Source of the DNA: UBA5158 sp963692955
GTDB lineage: Bacteria; Pseudomonadota; Gammaproteobacteria; DSM-16500
Assembly: GCA_963692955.1 (NCBI GenBank)
Contig: OY843587.1
Coordinates: forward strand, 1,736,001-1,800,000
DNA: 64,000 nt
Direction of reading: 5' to 3'
Shown here in pieces: positions 34,072 to 43,188 of the stretch. The position numbers and the translations under genes are program-made. How positions within the stretch are numbered: the stretch's first letter is position 1; the number at the start of each line of letters is the position of its first letter. A model generated the notes under the pieces. It did not search any database. It saw only the letters and a list, made by a program, of their open reading frames with translations, and was not told where the DNA came from.

Positions 34072-35274
34072 CTATGCCACGACTTCTGGCTTCTTATGTG
34101 GCTGCTTACGAGTGATTAATTCGGGGCTGCTAGGAATTTGAATCAAGCGCGTAATAATATTTTCGGCGATCGGTAACGGCATGCGCGGACAGTCGCGGTA
34201 CATGGGCAGTGTGTGCTGCAAATTCCACAAGGGACGCGACATTACACCATTGTCATTTAACGTTTGCAGTAACACATTGCGATTGGCGAGATTAGTTTGC
34301 GTATCGGTTAACAACAACGCATTTAGCCAATAATTACTTTTCGCATACTCGGGTTCTTGGATGAGACTGACGCCTTTCAGGTCGGCGAGGTAATGTCGGT
34401 AGTTTTGCATTAACAAACGTTTATCGGATAAACGTTTGGTGATCGTTTCCAACTGCGCGCAGCCAAGCGCCGCGTTGATATTCGGTAAACGGTAATTGTA
34501 AGCGACCTGGTCATGGGTGAATTCCCAAGCGTGCGGGAGTTTCGCCGTGGTGGTGATATGCTTGGCTTGTTTAGCGAGTGCCGCGTCATTGGTTAATATC
34601 GCCCCGCCGCCGCCGGTAGTGATAATTTTATTACCGTTAAAACTTAACGCGCCAAGTAAGCCGCGGTGACCGACATGCGTGCCTTTGTAATAAGAACCTA
34701 ATGCTTCCGCCGCGTCTTCGAGTAAAATCAAATTATATTTTTCGCAAACTTTTTCGAGCGCGTCTAAGTCGACCGGGTGCCCTAAGGTGTGCATGACGCA
34801 GAGCGCGCGTATGGGCCTAGCGGTGTGAATGTTAACGGTGACACCGCCCGAGTTTTTCGTATTATCCTGTAAATAGTCAGCTATTTTCGCGGCATCCAAT
34901 CCTAACGCACTATCTGCGTCGAGAAAATGCGGCACTGCGCCGCAATAGGCTAACGCATTCGATGTGGCAACAAAAGTCAATGTCGGGATTAACACTTCAT
35001 CGCCGCGTTGTATGCCCGCGAGTAAATAACAAATATGCAACGCGGCAGTGCCGTTCACCGTGGCGATCGCGTAGTTCGCGCCGGTGTAACTCGCCAATTC
35101 TTGCTCGAAGCGGTCTACGTATTTTCCGACTGACGATACCCAGCCGGTATCCAAACATTCTTTCACATATTGCCATTCATTCGCGTTAAAACTCGGCTCA
35201 TGCAAACTCACCGTTGCTCCCGCCGAGGCAAGAATACGTTGAATCAATGCCGTGATGTCGTCCGCGTTTATCAT
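34072..35274 (-). CDS. legC: LegC-like DegT/DnrJ/EryC1 aminotransferase
   Basis: 400 residues. PLP-binding Lys is K216 in GALSFNGNKIITTGGGG; D187-A-A-E190 lies at the cofactor ring; NGTAALH and WVSSVG are typical N-terminal motifs. LegC/PglE-type enzymes add an amino group at C4 of the 4-keto-6-deoxy sugar using glutamate. The position directly after legB and before legG fits the C. jejuni and Legionella legionaminic gene set. Confidence 0.87.
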   Translation of the reverse strand: MINADDITALIQRILASAGATVSLHEPSFNANEWQYVKECLDTGWVSSVGKYVDRFEQELASYTGANYAIATVNGTAALHICYLLAGIQRGDEVLIPTLTFVATSNALAYCGAVPHFLDADSALGLDAAKIADYLQDNTKNSGGVTVNIHTARPIRALCVMHTLGHPVDLDALEKVCEKYNLILLEDAAEALGSYYKGTHVGHRGLLGALSFNGNKIITTGGGGAILTNDAALAKQAKHITTTAKLPHAWEFTHDQVAYNYRLPNINAALGCAQLETITKRLSDKRLLMQNYRHYLADLKGVSLIQEPEYAKSNYWLNALLLTDTQTNLANRNVLLQTLNDNGVMSRPLWNLQHTLPMYRDCPRMPLPIAENIITRLIQIPSSPELITRKQPHKKPEVVA

Positions 35275-35287
35275 AATTATGGTGTCG

Positions 35288-36298
35288 TTAAATATTGTAG
35301 ATATGTGACTTGTATTGCCGTGCGTTATCTTTTTCTAAAAACCACTGGATGGTTTCGCGCAAACCGCGCTTAAACCCTTCTCTGCCCGCATAACTTGGCG
35401 TCCAATCTAATAAATCTTTCGCTTTCTCAGTCGACGCCCATAGCCTTTCGACTTCGCTTTTTTGCGGACGTAAGCGTTCCGCGTCTTGCGTAAATAGCAC
35501 TTCGCGTTCCATGGTTTCCGCGATCAATGCCGCGGTGTCTTGCATGGATATCTCAAAATTACTGCCGATATTGATGACTGCGCCGATAGCTTTATCGGCT
35601 TCCGCCGCGGCGACAAAACCCCGCACGGTATCTAACACAAAACTAAAATCACGCGTCGGATGTAGAGAACCTAATTTTATCGACGTCATGCCAGAGGCAA
35701 TTTGCGTGATAATCGTGGGAATAATGGCGCGCGCGGATTGTCGCGGCCCGTATGTGTTAAACGGCCGTAGAATGCTAATCGGCGTTCCGAAGGCGTTATA
35801 AAATGACATAGCGATATGATCGGCGCCGATTTTTGTCGCTGAGTACGGTGATTGGCCTTGCAGAGGATGCGCTTCAGTAATCGGCACAAATTGTGCTGTG
35901 CCATAGACTTCGCTAGTCGACGTCACGACGACTTTTTCAATTTCTAGTTCGCGCGCGGCTTGCACGATATTCAACGTGCCTTTGATATTCGTATCTACGT
36001 AGGCGTCGGGCGAATGATAAGAATAAGGAATACCGATGAGCGCGGCTAAATGTAAAATCACGTCACATCCGGTCGCGGCTGTTTTAACGCCGTGTGGATC
36101 GCGGATATCACCGGCGAATACGTCTAATGATTTTTTTAACGCTTCGGGCAGAGAATCTAACCAGCCCCAGGAACCAAAAGAATTATAATAAACGAAGGCA
36201 CGGACAGCATAGCCTTTTGATAGTAAAAACTCAGTGAGATGCGAGCCTATGAATCCATCCGCGCCAGTGACAAGAATTTTTTTATTTTTTAAATTCAC
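35288..36298 (-). CDS. legB: LegB-like NDP-GlcNAc 4,6-dehydratase (extended SDR)
   Basis: 336 residues. Rossmann motif T-G-A-D-G-F-I-G (11-18), T-S-E catalytic patch near 128-130 and Y152-x-x-x-K156. The stretch IGIPYSYHSPDAYVDTNI is typical of the LegB group. The product is the 4-keto-6-deoxy precursor for LegC. With the PtmE-like enzyme encoded downstream, the nucleotide is probably GDP. The product is soluble, and the gene lies 11 nt downstream of the ABC flippase gene. Confidence 0.87.
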   Translation of the reverse strand: MNLKNKKILVTGADGFIGSHLTEFLLSKGYAVRAFVYYNSFGSWGWLDSLPEALKKSLDVFAGDIRDPHGVKTAATGCDVILHLAALIGIPYSYHSPDAYVDTNIKGTLNIVQAARELEIEKVVVTSTSEVYGTAQFVPITEAHPLQGQSPYSATKIGADHIAMSFYNAFGTPISILRPFNTYGPRQSARAIIPTIITQIASGMTSIKLGSLHPTRDFSFVLDTVRGFVAAAEADKAIGAVINIGSNFEISMQDTAALIAETMEREVLFTQDAERLRPQKSEVERLWASTEKAKDLLDWTPSYAGREGFKRGLRETIQWFLEKDNARQYKSHIYNI

Positions 36299-36309
36299 TT
36301 TCCAATTCC

Positions 36310-38097
36310 CTATGAAGTAACACGCGCCATTTCTCTGAAGGGGGAACTGTTTTCTAATAATGCGTGGTAAGTACCAGAAGAAATTATTTCGCCACCTTTC
36401 AGGACGTGGATCATATCACACTCCGTCAGGGTCGTCAGCCGATGGGCGATAATTATAATCGTTTTTTTATGCGATAATTCTCTAATTGCTTCAAGAATGA
36501 CATTTTCGGTCAGCGTGTCTAGCGAACTGGTCGCTTCATCTAAGACTAAAATTTCTGGGTCATGATACAAAGCGCGCGCAATGCCAATGCGTTGGCGTTG
36601 ACCCCCACTTAACCGCACGCCTCTATCGCCGACAAGGGTGTTGTAACGCGCGTCTAATTGATCGGTAATGAAATGATGAATATTTGCCATGGTGGCTGCG
36701 CGCTCCACCGCGGACATATCGATGTTGGCATCGGCCATGCCAAAGGCGATATTATTTTTAATGGTGTCGTCCGCCAAAAAAATCATTTGCGGCACGTAGC
36801 CAATTTTTTTCTGCCAGGCCAATAAATTAGCCTGGGTAATCGCTTGGCCGTCGACCAGCACGTTACCACTTTGCGGCGTCAATAAGCCTAAAATAATATC
36901 GATCAGCGTGGACTTACCCGCGCCCGTCATGCCGACGACGCCGACGGTGGAATTGGCTGGAATAGTTAAATTGAGCGCATGAATCACGGGCTTTTGCACA
37001 TCAGGGTAAGAAAAAGAAATGTTACTGAGCGTCAATTCTTTAGTAAACGCCAGCGCTGCGGTAATCGGCGCAGGCGGAGAAATTTTTAATTCGGTCAAAT
37101 CTTCCGTCAACGTCGTCAACGCGCCGCGGCTCATCCGTAAAAAAGCTACCGAGGTAAAAATCTGTTGCATCGCTGGCATCAAGCGGAACGAAGCGAAGGC
37201 ATACAGCGCCAACAACGGCATCGCGTCGTTAATATCTTTCTTGGTCATTAATAAATACAGAATGATCGTCAATACACCGCCGAAAGCAATGGTTTCTAGC
37301 GCGTAGCGCGGTAAGTGCGCGATGATATTGCCCGTGGCTTCATCGTCAGCTTGTTGTTTCGAAAAATAGCCGAAGGAATTTAAAAAATAATTTTCCCGGT
37401 TTAATAATTTTATATCTTTGATGCCGCCAAACGCTTCGGCGACGAGCTTAAACTGCTGCTTGGTGCTGACTTGCGTTTTTTTACTGATAGCAGATAATTT
37501 TTTTCTGACGTTGATGTAGAGCCCTAGGTACGCGCCGCCCAGCAAAAAGGTCAGCACGAACGCCAGCACCGGATCGATTTTTAGTAATAATAGTAAAATG
37601 AGCGCGGTGACAATGAGCTTTGCGATTAACTGCATGCCGGGAATGAAAGCGCGGTTCACGACGGTGACGACTTCCGTCAAGATATTTTTCGCTAATTCCG
37701 ACGAATTGCGCTGCAAGAAAAAAGTATACGGCTGAAACAAATATTGCCGAAACAAACGCTGCGATAAACTGTATTGCCTTGCGTAGGTGAAGCGCAGCAT
37801 GAGCCACGTCGTCAGCATGGAAATGGCGTTACTCACGACTAAAATTCCCAACACTCCAAAGCCGAGAAAAATCAAAAACGCATGTTTATCGACAAAATGA
37901 TAATAATGATAAATCCACGCGAGCCGCGCATGGTGCGTGATCGCCTCAGGGTCGGATAACACGGCGATAAAAGGCATGATGGACGCCACGCCGATAACTT
38001 CTACGAATGCCATCAGCAGCATCGCCGCGAATACGCCGAGTGCGTTGAATTTCTCTTGGCGGGTTAAAAGATTTAAAATTTGGCTTAAAATTTCCAT
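36310..38097 (-). CDS. ABC transporter with fused permease and ATPase (PglK/MsbA-like flippase)
   Basis: 595 residues. The N-terminal half has about six membrane helices (first at about 16-40, then 58-80, and two pairs between 130 and 300). The C-terminal ATPase carries Walker A GMTGAGKSTL, signature LSGGQRQRIG, Walker B ILVLDEATSSLD and the H-loop His in IIAHRLTT. Homologues such as PglK flip lipid-linked oligosaccharides across the inner membrane. Its place between wecC and legB suggests that it moves the undecaprenyl-linked glycan repeat. No Wzx-like flippase is visible in the window, so this may be the flippase of the locus. Lipid export as in MsbA is the alternative. Confidence 0.85.
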   Translation of the reverse strand: MEILSQILNLLTRQEKFNALGVFAAMLLMAFVEVIGVASIMPFIAVLSDPEAITHHARLAWIYHYYHFVDKHAFLIFLGFGVLGILVVSNAISMLTTWLMLRFTYARQYSLSQRLFRQYLFQPYTFFLQRNSSELAKNILTEVVTVVNRAFIPGMQLIAKLIVTALILLLLLKIDPVLAFVLTFLLGGAYLGLYINVRKKLSAISKKTQVSTKQQFKLVAEAFGGIKDIKLLNRENYFLNSFGYFSKQQADDEATGNIIAHLPRYALETIAFGGVLTIILYLLMTKKDINDAMPLLALYAFASFRLMPAMQQIFTSVAFLRMSRGALTTLTEDLTELKISPPAPITAALAFTKELTLSNISFSYPDVQKPVIHALNLTIPANSTVGVVGMTGAGKSTLIDIILGLLTPQSGNVLVDGQAITQANLLAWQKKIGYVPQMIFLADDTIKNNIAFGMADANIDMSAVERAATMANIHHFITDQLDARYNTLVGDRGVRLSGGQRQRIGIARALYHDPEILVLDEATSSLDTLTENVILEAIRELSHKKTIIIIAHRLTTLTECDMIHVLKGGEIISSGTYHALLENSSPFREMARVTS

Positions 38098-38124
38098 TTT
38101 TTTCCTATCGTTAACCCAGATTAA

Positions 38125-39420
38125 TTAGACCAAGACAGCGGTTTGCTCGAATGGGATAAAGCTCACATTTAGCGCAGCGATATTGATAAAATCGAGAATT
38201 TTTTTGTTGCTTAAATGCAGCGTGTTAACGCTTTGAAATTCGCGGTGCGCCACCATGATCACCACCATATCCGCGGCGGCTAACGCGGCATTTAAATCAC
38301 ATAACTCAAATTGCGGGAACGCCGCTAAACTTGCCGGCAGTGAAGTTATATTCGGCTCGACGATAGACACTTTAAACGTGGTTTTCGCGCCTAATTCTTC
38401 TAAAATTCTTATCACCGGACTTTCGCGCAAGTCATCCGTGTCAGGCTTGTACGCGATACCTAAACACGCGATGCGCGGGTGCGTAAAAACGCTGGCGGCT
38501 TCTATGATTTTATCCAGAACGTATAGCGGTTTACTGTCATTCACTTCGCGCGCGGCGCGAATGATGCGCGCTTGTTCCGGCATAGAATGAACGATGAACC
38601 AAGGGTCTACCGCGATACAATGCCCGCCTACGCCGGGCCCGGGCTGCAAGATATTCACGCGCGGATGGCGGTTCGCGAATTTAATTAATTCCCAAACGTT
38701 GATTTTCAATTTATCGCACAACATCGAAAGTTCATTGGCGAAAGCGATATTCACGTCACGAAAAGAATTTTCGGTGAGCTTAGTCATTTCCGCGGTGCGG
38801 GCATCCGTCAACAAACATTCGCCGTTGATGAACTGTTGATACAAGGCTTGCGCAAGTTGCGTGCAAGCCGGTGTAATGCCGCCGATGATGCGGTCATTTT
38901 CGACTAATTCACGTAAAATTTTTCCGGGCATGACGCGTTCAGCGCAATAGGCGATATGAATGTCAGGATATTGAAGGTTTTGATGAGGAAAACTTAAATC
39001 CGGCCGCGCCGCGGCTAAATCGTCGGCGATGCCGTCGGTAGTGCCGACCGGCGACGTCGATTCTAATATGACTAAGTTCCCTTTCCGCAACACGGGCGCG
39101 ATCGAACGTACTGCCGCGTTAATGTACGTTAAATCCGGTGCTAGATTTTCCGCTAGCGGCGTCGGTACCGTAATTAAAAAGACGTCCGCGGCTTCCGGCT
39201 TTAGCACCGCGCGTAAATGACCGGAGTTCACCACTTTATGGACGAGAAAGTCTAAATCGGGTTCGACGATGTGTACCTTACCGTTATTAATCGTCGCCAC
39301 GGTGTTCGCGTCAATATCCACGCCTATCACTTCCAAACCGCGTGACGCTAGCACCGCCGCGGTGGGCAGACCAATATAGCCAAGACCAATGACAGAAATT
39401 TTATTGCAGACTGCTTTCAT
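38125..39420 (-). CDS. wecC: UDP-N-acetyl-D-mannosaminuronic acid dehydrogenase
   Basis: 431 residues of the UDP-sugar 6-dehydrogenase family. NAD motif GLGYIGLP near the N-terminus, PTPLAENLAPDLTYI, CAERVMPG (typical of WecC/WbpA rather than Ugd), and the catalytic Cys in GPGVGGHCIAVDPWF. It oxidises UDP-ManNAc to UDP-ManNAcA with two NAD. Adjacent wecB supplies UDP-ManNAc. The genes overlap by 20 nt. The downstream AsnB-like proteins may amidate the resulting carboxylate. Confidence 0.87.
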   Translation of the reverse strand: MKAVCNKISVIGLGYIGLPTAAVLASRGLEVIGVDIDANTVATINNGKVHIVEPDLDFLVHKVVNSGHLRAVLKPEAADVFLITVPTPLAENLAPDLTYINAAVRSIAPVLRKGNLVILESTSPVGTTDGIADDLAAARPDLSFPHQNLQYPDIHIAYCAERVMPGKILRELVENDRIIGGITPACTQLAQALYQQFINGECLLTDARTAEMTKLTENSFRDVNIAFANELSMLCDKLKINVWELIKFANRHPRVNILQPGPGVGGHCIAVDPWFIVHSMPEQARIIRAAREVNDSKPLYVLDKIIEAASVFTHPRIACLGIAYKPDTDDLRESPVIRILEELGAKTTFKVSIVEPNITSLPASLAAFPQFELCDLNAALAAADMVVIMVAHREFQSVNTLHLSNKKILDFINIAALNVSFIPFEQTAVLV

Positions 39421-40534
39421 GTTGTAATCGCTCCACTATCCGTTGTGATGCTTTTCCATCTCCATAAGGATTGGAGGCGGCACACATTTGTTCGTATAAA
39501 GTTTTTTGTTCAAGAAATTCTTCGACTTTATTCACGATGTCATCCTCACCCGTGCCGACCAACAAACAAGTACCGGCTTGAATGCCTTCCGGCCGTTCTG
39601 TGGTGTCGCGGACCACCAACACGGGTTTGCCAAGCGTCGGCGCTTCTTCTTGCACGCCGCCTGAGTCGGTTAAAATCAAATACGATTTCAGCATCAAATA
39701 CACGAAGGGTAAATAGTCTTGCGGCGGTATTAAAAAAATATTTTCTTGTTGACCTAGAATGCCGTTCACCGGGTCAAAAATATTGGGGTTCAAATGCACC
39801 GGATACACGACTTGCACATCGCCGCGAGCAGCGAGCCGCAACAAGGCGCGGCAAATTTGTTGTATGCTGCCGCCAAAATTTTCGCGGCGGTGCGACGTGA
39901 TTAACAATAACTTTTTGCGCGGATCTAAAAATGAAAAAAGTGCCGCGTGTTTTTCTAAGAGGGCATGATTGCTTTCAAGATGCGCGACGGTTTCCAGTAA
40001 CGCGTCTATCACCGTATTACCCGTAACTAACATTTTGGTGACGGGGATGCCTTCCGCCAAGAGATTATTTTGCGCAATCGGTGTCGGTGGAAAATGCAAT
40101 GTCGCGATGCGGCTCGTGAGTTGACGATTAATTTCTTCCGGCCACGGTGAATAAATATTATTAGTTCGCAAACCCGCTTCCACGTGCGCGACGGAGATTT
40201 TCCGGTAAAACGCCGCGAGTGACGCGGCGAAGGTCGTATTCGTATCACCTTGCACAATCACCCAGTTTGCTTTAAATTCATTGAATACTTTTTCCAATCC
40301 TTGCATCGTTAATTGCGTTATATCCGATAACGTTTGATTCGTAGACATAATGTTAAGATCATAGTCAGGCGTAATATTATATAACGACAAGACTTGATCA
40401 AGCATGGAACGATGCTGACCGGTGACACACACTTTCGTTTCGAATGACGAATTTTTTAAAAGCGCTTTGATGACAGGAGCCATTTTAATTGCTTCAGGTC
40501 TGGTTCCAAAAACGAGTAAGACTTTTATTTTCAT
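39401..40534 (-). CDS. wecB: UDP-GlcNAc 2-epimerase, non-hydrolysing
   Basis: 377 residues. VFGTRPEAIKMAPVI at the N-terminus, QGDTNTTFAASLAAFY, HVEAGLRT, and TDSGGVQEEAPTLGKPVLVVRDTTERPEG, all hallmarks of WecB. It interconverts UDP-GlcNAc and UDP-ManNAc. It is the first gene of the minus-strand sugar run and is divergent from the dehydratase gene at 40629; AGGA lies 8 nt before the ATG. A reverse -10-like TATAGT exists in the 94-nt gap, but the -35 is poor. Confidence 0.9.
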   Translation of the reverse strand: MKIKVLLVFGTRPEAIKMAPVIKALLKNSSFETKVCVTGQHRSMLDQVLSLYNITPDYDLNIMSTNQTLSDITQLTMQGLEKVFNEFKANWVIVQGDTNTTFAASLAAFYRKISVAHVEAGLRTNNIYSPWPEEINRQLTSRIATLHFPPTPIAQNNLLAEGIPVTKMLVTGNTVIDALLETVAHLESNHALLEKHAALFSFLDPRKKLLLITSHRRENFGGSIQQICRALLRLAARGDVQVVYPVHLNPNIFDPVNGILGQQENIFLIPPQDYLPFVYLMLKSYLILTDSGGVQEEAPTLGKPVLVVRDTTERPEGIQAGTCLLVGTGEDDIVNKVEEFLEQKTLYEQMCAASNPYGDGKASQRIVERLQHESSLQ

Positions 40535-40569
40535 TCACATCATCCTGACGCTGACACAGATTAAATACT

Positions 40570-40597
40570 TTGATATTAGAAATAAATCTCGTACTAT
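40570..40597 (+). promoter_or_regulatory. sigma70-type promoter for the WbpM-like gene
   Basis: TTGATA (40570-40575), 16 bp spacer, TACTAT (40592-40597), 32 nt before the ATG at 40629. The -10 region reads as a -10-like TATAGT on the other strand, so a divergent promoter toward wecB may overlap. Confidence 0.6.
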
Positions 40598-40628
40598 ACA
40601 CGCTCTACAAAGCACGAAAAGGATTTTT

Positions 40629-42536
40629 ATGTTTTCACCTCAAAAATACTTACGGAACGTTATCGTTGAATTCCCAAAAAGTCTAATAGTTTTTCTATCG
40701 GATTTGATTCTTACGCTAGCCGCCATCTTCTTCGTGCTTGGCATTTACGCGGAAAAAAATTTTTTTATCTTCGCCAGTTTTTCCAAAGCGGTGCCGCAAA
40801 TAATTATTATTCTCACCGTGCAGTCGATCGCGTATCGCGCGTTCGGACTGTACCGCGGCGTGTGGCGCTTCGCCTCGCTGCCGGATTTAATGCGCATCAT
40901 TAAAGCGTGTTTGACCGGCACTTTTGCGTTAGCGGTTGTGCATGCGTCGTTTTACGCGAAACATCCGATTCCACATTCGTCGCTGCCGCTTTTGTGTCTG
41001 TTCTCGATTTGCTTGCTGTCGGGAGCGCGCTTGAGTTACCGCTGGCATAAAGACAGCCGGAAAAAATTTAATTCCGACAAAAAAGTCATCGTCATCGGCG
41101 CGGGTACTGCGGGTGAAAATATTTTACGTGAATTGAAACGTAAATCAAATAAAGAATTTTTTCCCATCGGCTTGATCGACGATGATCCCGCGAAGCAAGG
41201 CTTAGAAATTCATGGCATACGCGTGCTCGGCTTCACCAAAGATTTACCCGCCATCGTCAAGCAAAAAGCCGTCGAAGTGATTTTAATCGCGATTCCGCGC
41301 GCGAACACGTTACAAATGCGCCGCATCGTTAATTTATGCGAAGAAACCGGCGTCACCTATCGCACGCTGCCTAGCATCAACGACATCGCGTCCGGCAAAA
41401 CGCACATGAATAACATCCGTCATGTGTCACTAGAAGATTTATTGAGCCGTGATCCTATCCAATTTGACCGCGAGCGGTTAGCGGAATTTATCGCCGGCAA
41501 AAAAATTCTCGTCACCGGCGCGGGCGGCTCCATCGGCTCTGAATTATGCCGCAAAATCGCCGACACCAAACCCGCCGCACTCGTGCTGATTGATTCCAGT
41601 GAATATAATCTTTTTAAAATCGAAGCCGAGCTGCATCAACTGTTCCCCGCGCTACCGCTGCATTGTTATCTGCTTAGCATTACTAACGAAGCCATCATTC
41701 ACGACGTCATGGCGCAGCATAAACCGGATTATGTGTTCCACGCCGCGGCTTACAAACATGTGCCGCTGCTGGAACCGCTCGCTAGGATCGCGATTGAAAA
41801 TAATATTTTCGGCACGAAAATCGTCGCCGAAGCCGCGATTAAAAATCACGTGAAGCGTTTTATCTTAGTCTCGACCGACAAAGCGGTGAATCCGGAAAAC
41901 GTCATGGGCGCAACCAAACGCGTCGCGGAAATGTTATGTCAATATTTAAATAAAAAAAGCCAAACTCAATTCACCATCGTCCGCTTCGGTAACGTGTTAG
42001 GCTCCACCGGCAGTGTCATCCCCTTGTTCCGCGAACAAATCGCGCATGGCGGCCCCGTGACGGTGACGCATCCGGACATGGAGCGCTACTTCATGACGAT
42101 CTCAGAAGCCGCGCAGCTCATCATTCAAACCGTGACGTTGGATTATCCTAGCGCTCTGTATGTGTTAGACATGGGTGAACCGATCAAAATCCAATATCTC
42201 GCCGAACAAATGATAAAATTATCCGGCCACATTCCCAACGTCGATATTAAAATTACTTACACGGGTTTACGCCCCGGCGAAAAAATGAATGAAGAATTAT
42301 TTTATCCGCGCGAACTAGTGCACCGCTTCGAACAAGATAAAATTTTACGCGTCGATGTGCCGCCGATAAATTTTTCCGCCCTCACCCAATCCATTAGCCG
42401 TTTGAAAAACGCGTGCCATGACAATGATGTTTTATTAAAAAATTATTTGCTTGATTTAGCAAATGAGAGATACTGGACGGAATTCAGCGTGAACCAAGAA
42501 GTTTTCGCAGCCACTGAAGCGGTAGAACACGTTTAG
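40629..42536 (+). CDS. membrane-bound NDP-sugar 4,6-dehydratase (WbpM/FlaA1/CapD-like)
   Basis: 635 residues from the ATG at 40629, with AAAGGA 5 nt upstream; longer frames back to 40422 run into wecB and lack support. The N-terminal 135 residues have about four membrane helices, then a first Rossmann fold (GAGTAG, 157-162) and a second catalytic one (GAGGSIG, 297-303). The SDR catalytic region reads STDKAVNPENVMGATKR, where Met replaces the usual catalytic Tyr, as in WbpM. WbpM-type enzymes make UDP-4-keto-6-deoxy-GlcNAc, leading to QuiNAc or FucNAc. The SDR at 58.4 kb and the WbpL-type transferase at 59.4 kb are the natural partners. Confidence 0.87.
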   Translation: MFSPQKYLRNVIVEFPKSLIVFLSDLILTLAAIFFVLGIYAEKNFFIFASFSKAVPQIIIILTVQSIAYRAFGLYRGVWRFASLPDLMRIIKACLTGTFALAVVHASFYAKHPIPHSSLPLLCLFSICLLSGARLSYRWHKDSRKKFNSDKKVIVIGAGTAGENILRELKRKSNKEFFPIGLIDDDPAKQGLEIHGIRVLGFTKDLPAIVKQKAVEVILIAIPRANTLQMRRIVNLCEETGVTYRTLPSINDIASGKTHMNNIRHVSLEDLLSRDPIQFDRERLAEFIAGKKILVTGAGGSIGSELCRKIADTKPAALVLIDSSEYNLFKIEAELHQLFPALPLHCYLLSITNEAIIHDVMAQHKPDYVFHAAAYKHVPLLEPLARIAIENNIFGTKIVAEAAIKNHVKRFILVSTDKAVNPENVMGATKRVAEMLCQYLNKKSQTQFTIVRFGNVLGSTGSVIPLFREQIAHGGPVTVTHPDMERYFMTISEAAQLIIQTVTLDYPSALYVLDMGEPIKIQYLAEQMIKLSGHIPNVDIKITYTGLRPGEKMNEELFYPRELVHRFEQDKILRVDVPPINFSALTQSISRLKNACHDNDVLLKNYLLDLANERYWTEFSVNQEVFAATEAVEHV

Positions 42537-42682
42537 CGTGCGTAATCACCAGATTGCTATTTTCTGCCTGATTTTAGGCTTCACCCTGATGGCTTAGTGT
42601 GTACTCTTCTAGGTCGTTAGATTAAGATACAAACTTATGCTCGTCTCAGAATGCTTTAACCAACTTTAAAAGGAGTTTAACG

Positions 42683-43114
42683 GTGCAAAAAAAATTATTG
42701 ATGCTAGCCACTACGGCTGTAGTTTTACTAACTGCCCCACTCGCGATGGCTAGACCGCCGCAACCTTCGGTTTGTCCGACGGTCAGCGCCTTGTCCGCTC
42801 CCGGCGTGAGCAGAAACACAGTTGAAATCGACCAGCTTTGGTTTGCCGGCCGCCGTAACATGACGTATAAAACCGGAAACAATTGGACGTTCGTCATGGG
42901 AAATATTCCTGCTGTCAACGCGAACGACGCTTACCTCAAAGCTACCGACAATCTCATCACGTTATTTTTACAAGCGGGCCCATTCTTTGATTTCGAATGG
43001 AATAGATGGGTATGCTTGTACGCAACTGGCGCGGGCTATCCTGCGGTCGCGATGAATCCACCGTTAGTGACGCTGGATGCGAACGTTATGAAAGCTTACA
43101 CCTCGAAATATTAA
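42683..43114 (+). CDS. small secreted protein, probable DUF4949 family
   Basis: 143 residues from GTG at 42683, chosen because AAGGAG lies 6 nt upstream and a signal peptide follows directly (cleavage near LAMA-RPP). The mature part begins CPTVSAL and contains a YKTGNNWTFVMGNI stretch and two Cys (near the start and in WVCLY) that may form a disulfide. The pattern resembles the DUF4949 family of Legionella secreted proteins, one of which was described as haemin-binding; the match is from memory and moderate. It is the first of three envelope genes, with a strong terminator after it. The 146-nt upstream gap shows no convincing promoter. Confidence 0.6.
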   Translation: MQKKLLMLATTAVVLLTAPLAMARPPQPSVCPTVSALSAPGVSRNTVEIDQLWFAGRRNMTYKTGNNWTFVMGNIPAVNANDAYLKATDNLITLFLQAGPFFDFEWNRWVCLYATGAGYPAVAMNPPLVTLDANVMKAYTSKY

Positions 43115-43119
43115 TTCAT

Positions 43120-43158
43120 AAATCCCCGCATGTAAAAAAACATGCGGGGATTTCTTTT
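43120..43158 (+). terminator. strong intrinsic terminator
   Basis: A perfect 14-bp stem (43120-43133 with 43140-43153), A6 loop, then CTTTTT. The stem is GC-rich in the middle. It ends the transcript of the small secreted protein gene. Confidence 0.9.
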
Positions 43159-43188
43159 TCCGCTCTGCAAACGTATTGAATTCTTCTA

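Noticed and set aside
39445..39968. Plus-strand frame of 151 codons opposite wecB
   Set aside because: It lies fully inside a well-supported gene, is Arg/Cys-rich and has no start signal.
40422..40628. N-terminal 69-residue extension of the WbpM-like protein
   Set aside because: It overlaps wecB, lies upstream of the promoter at 40570-40597, and the ATG at 40629 has a clear ribosome site and normal family length.
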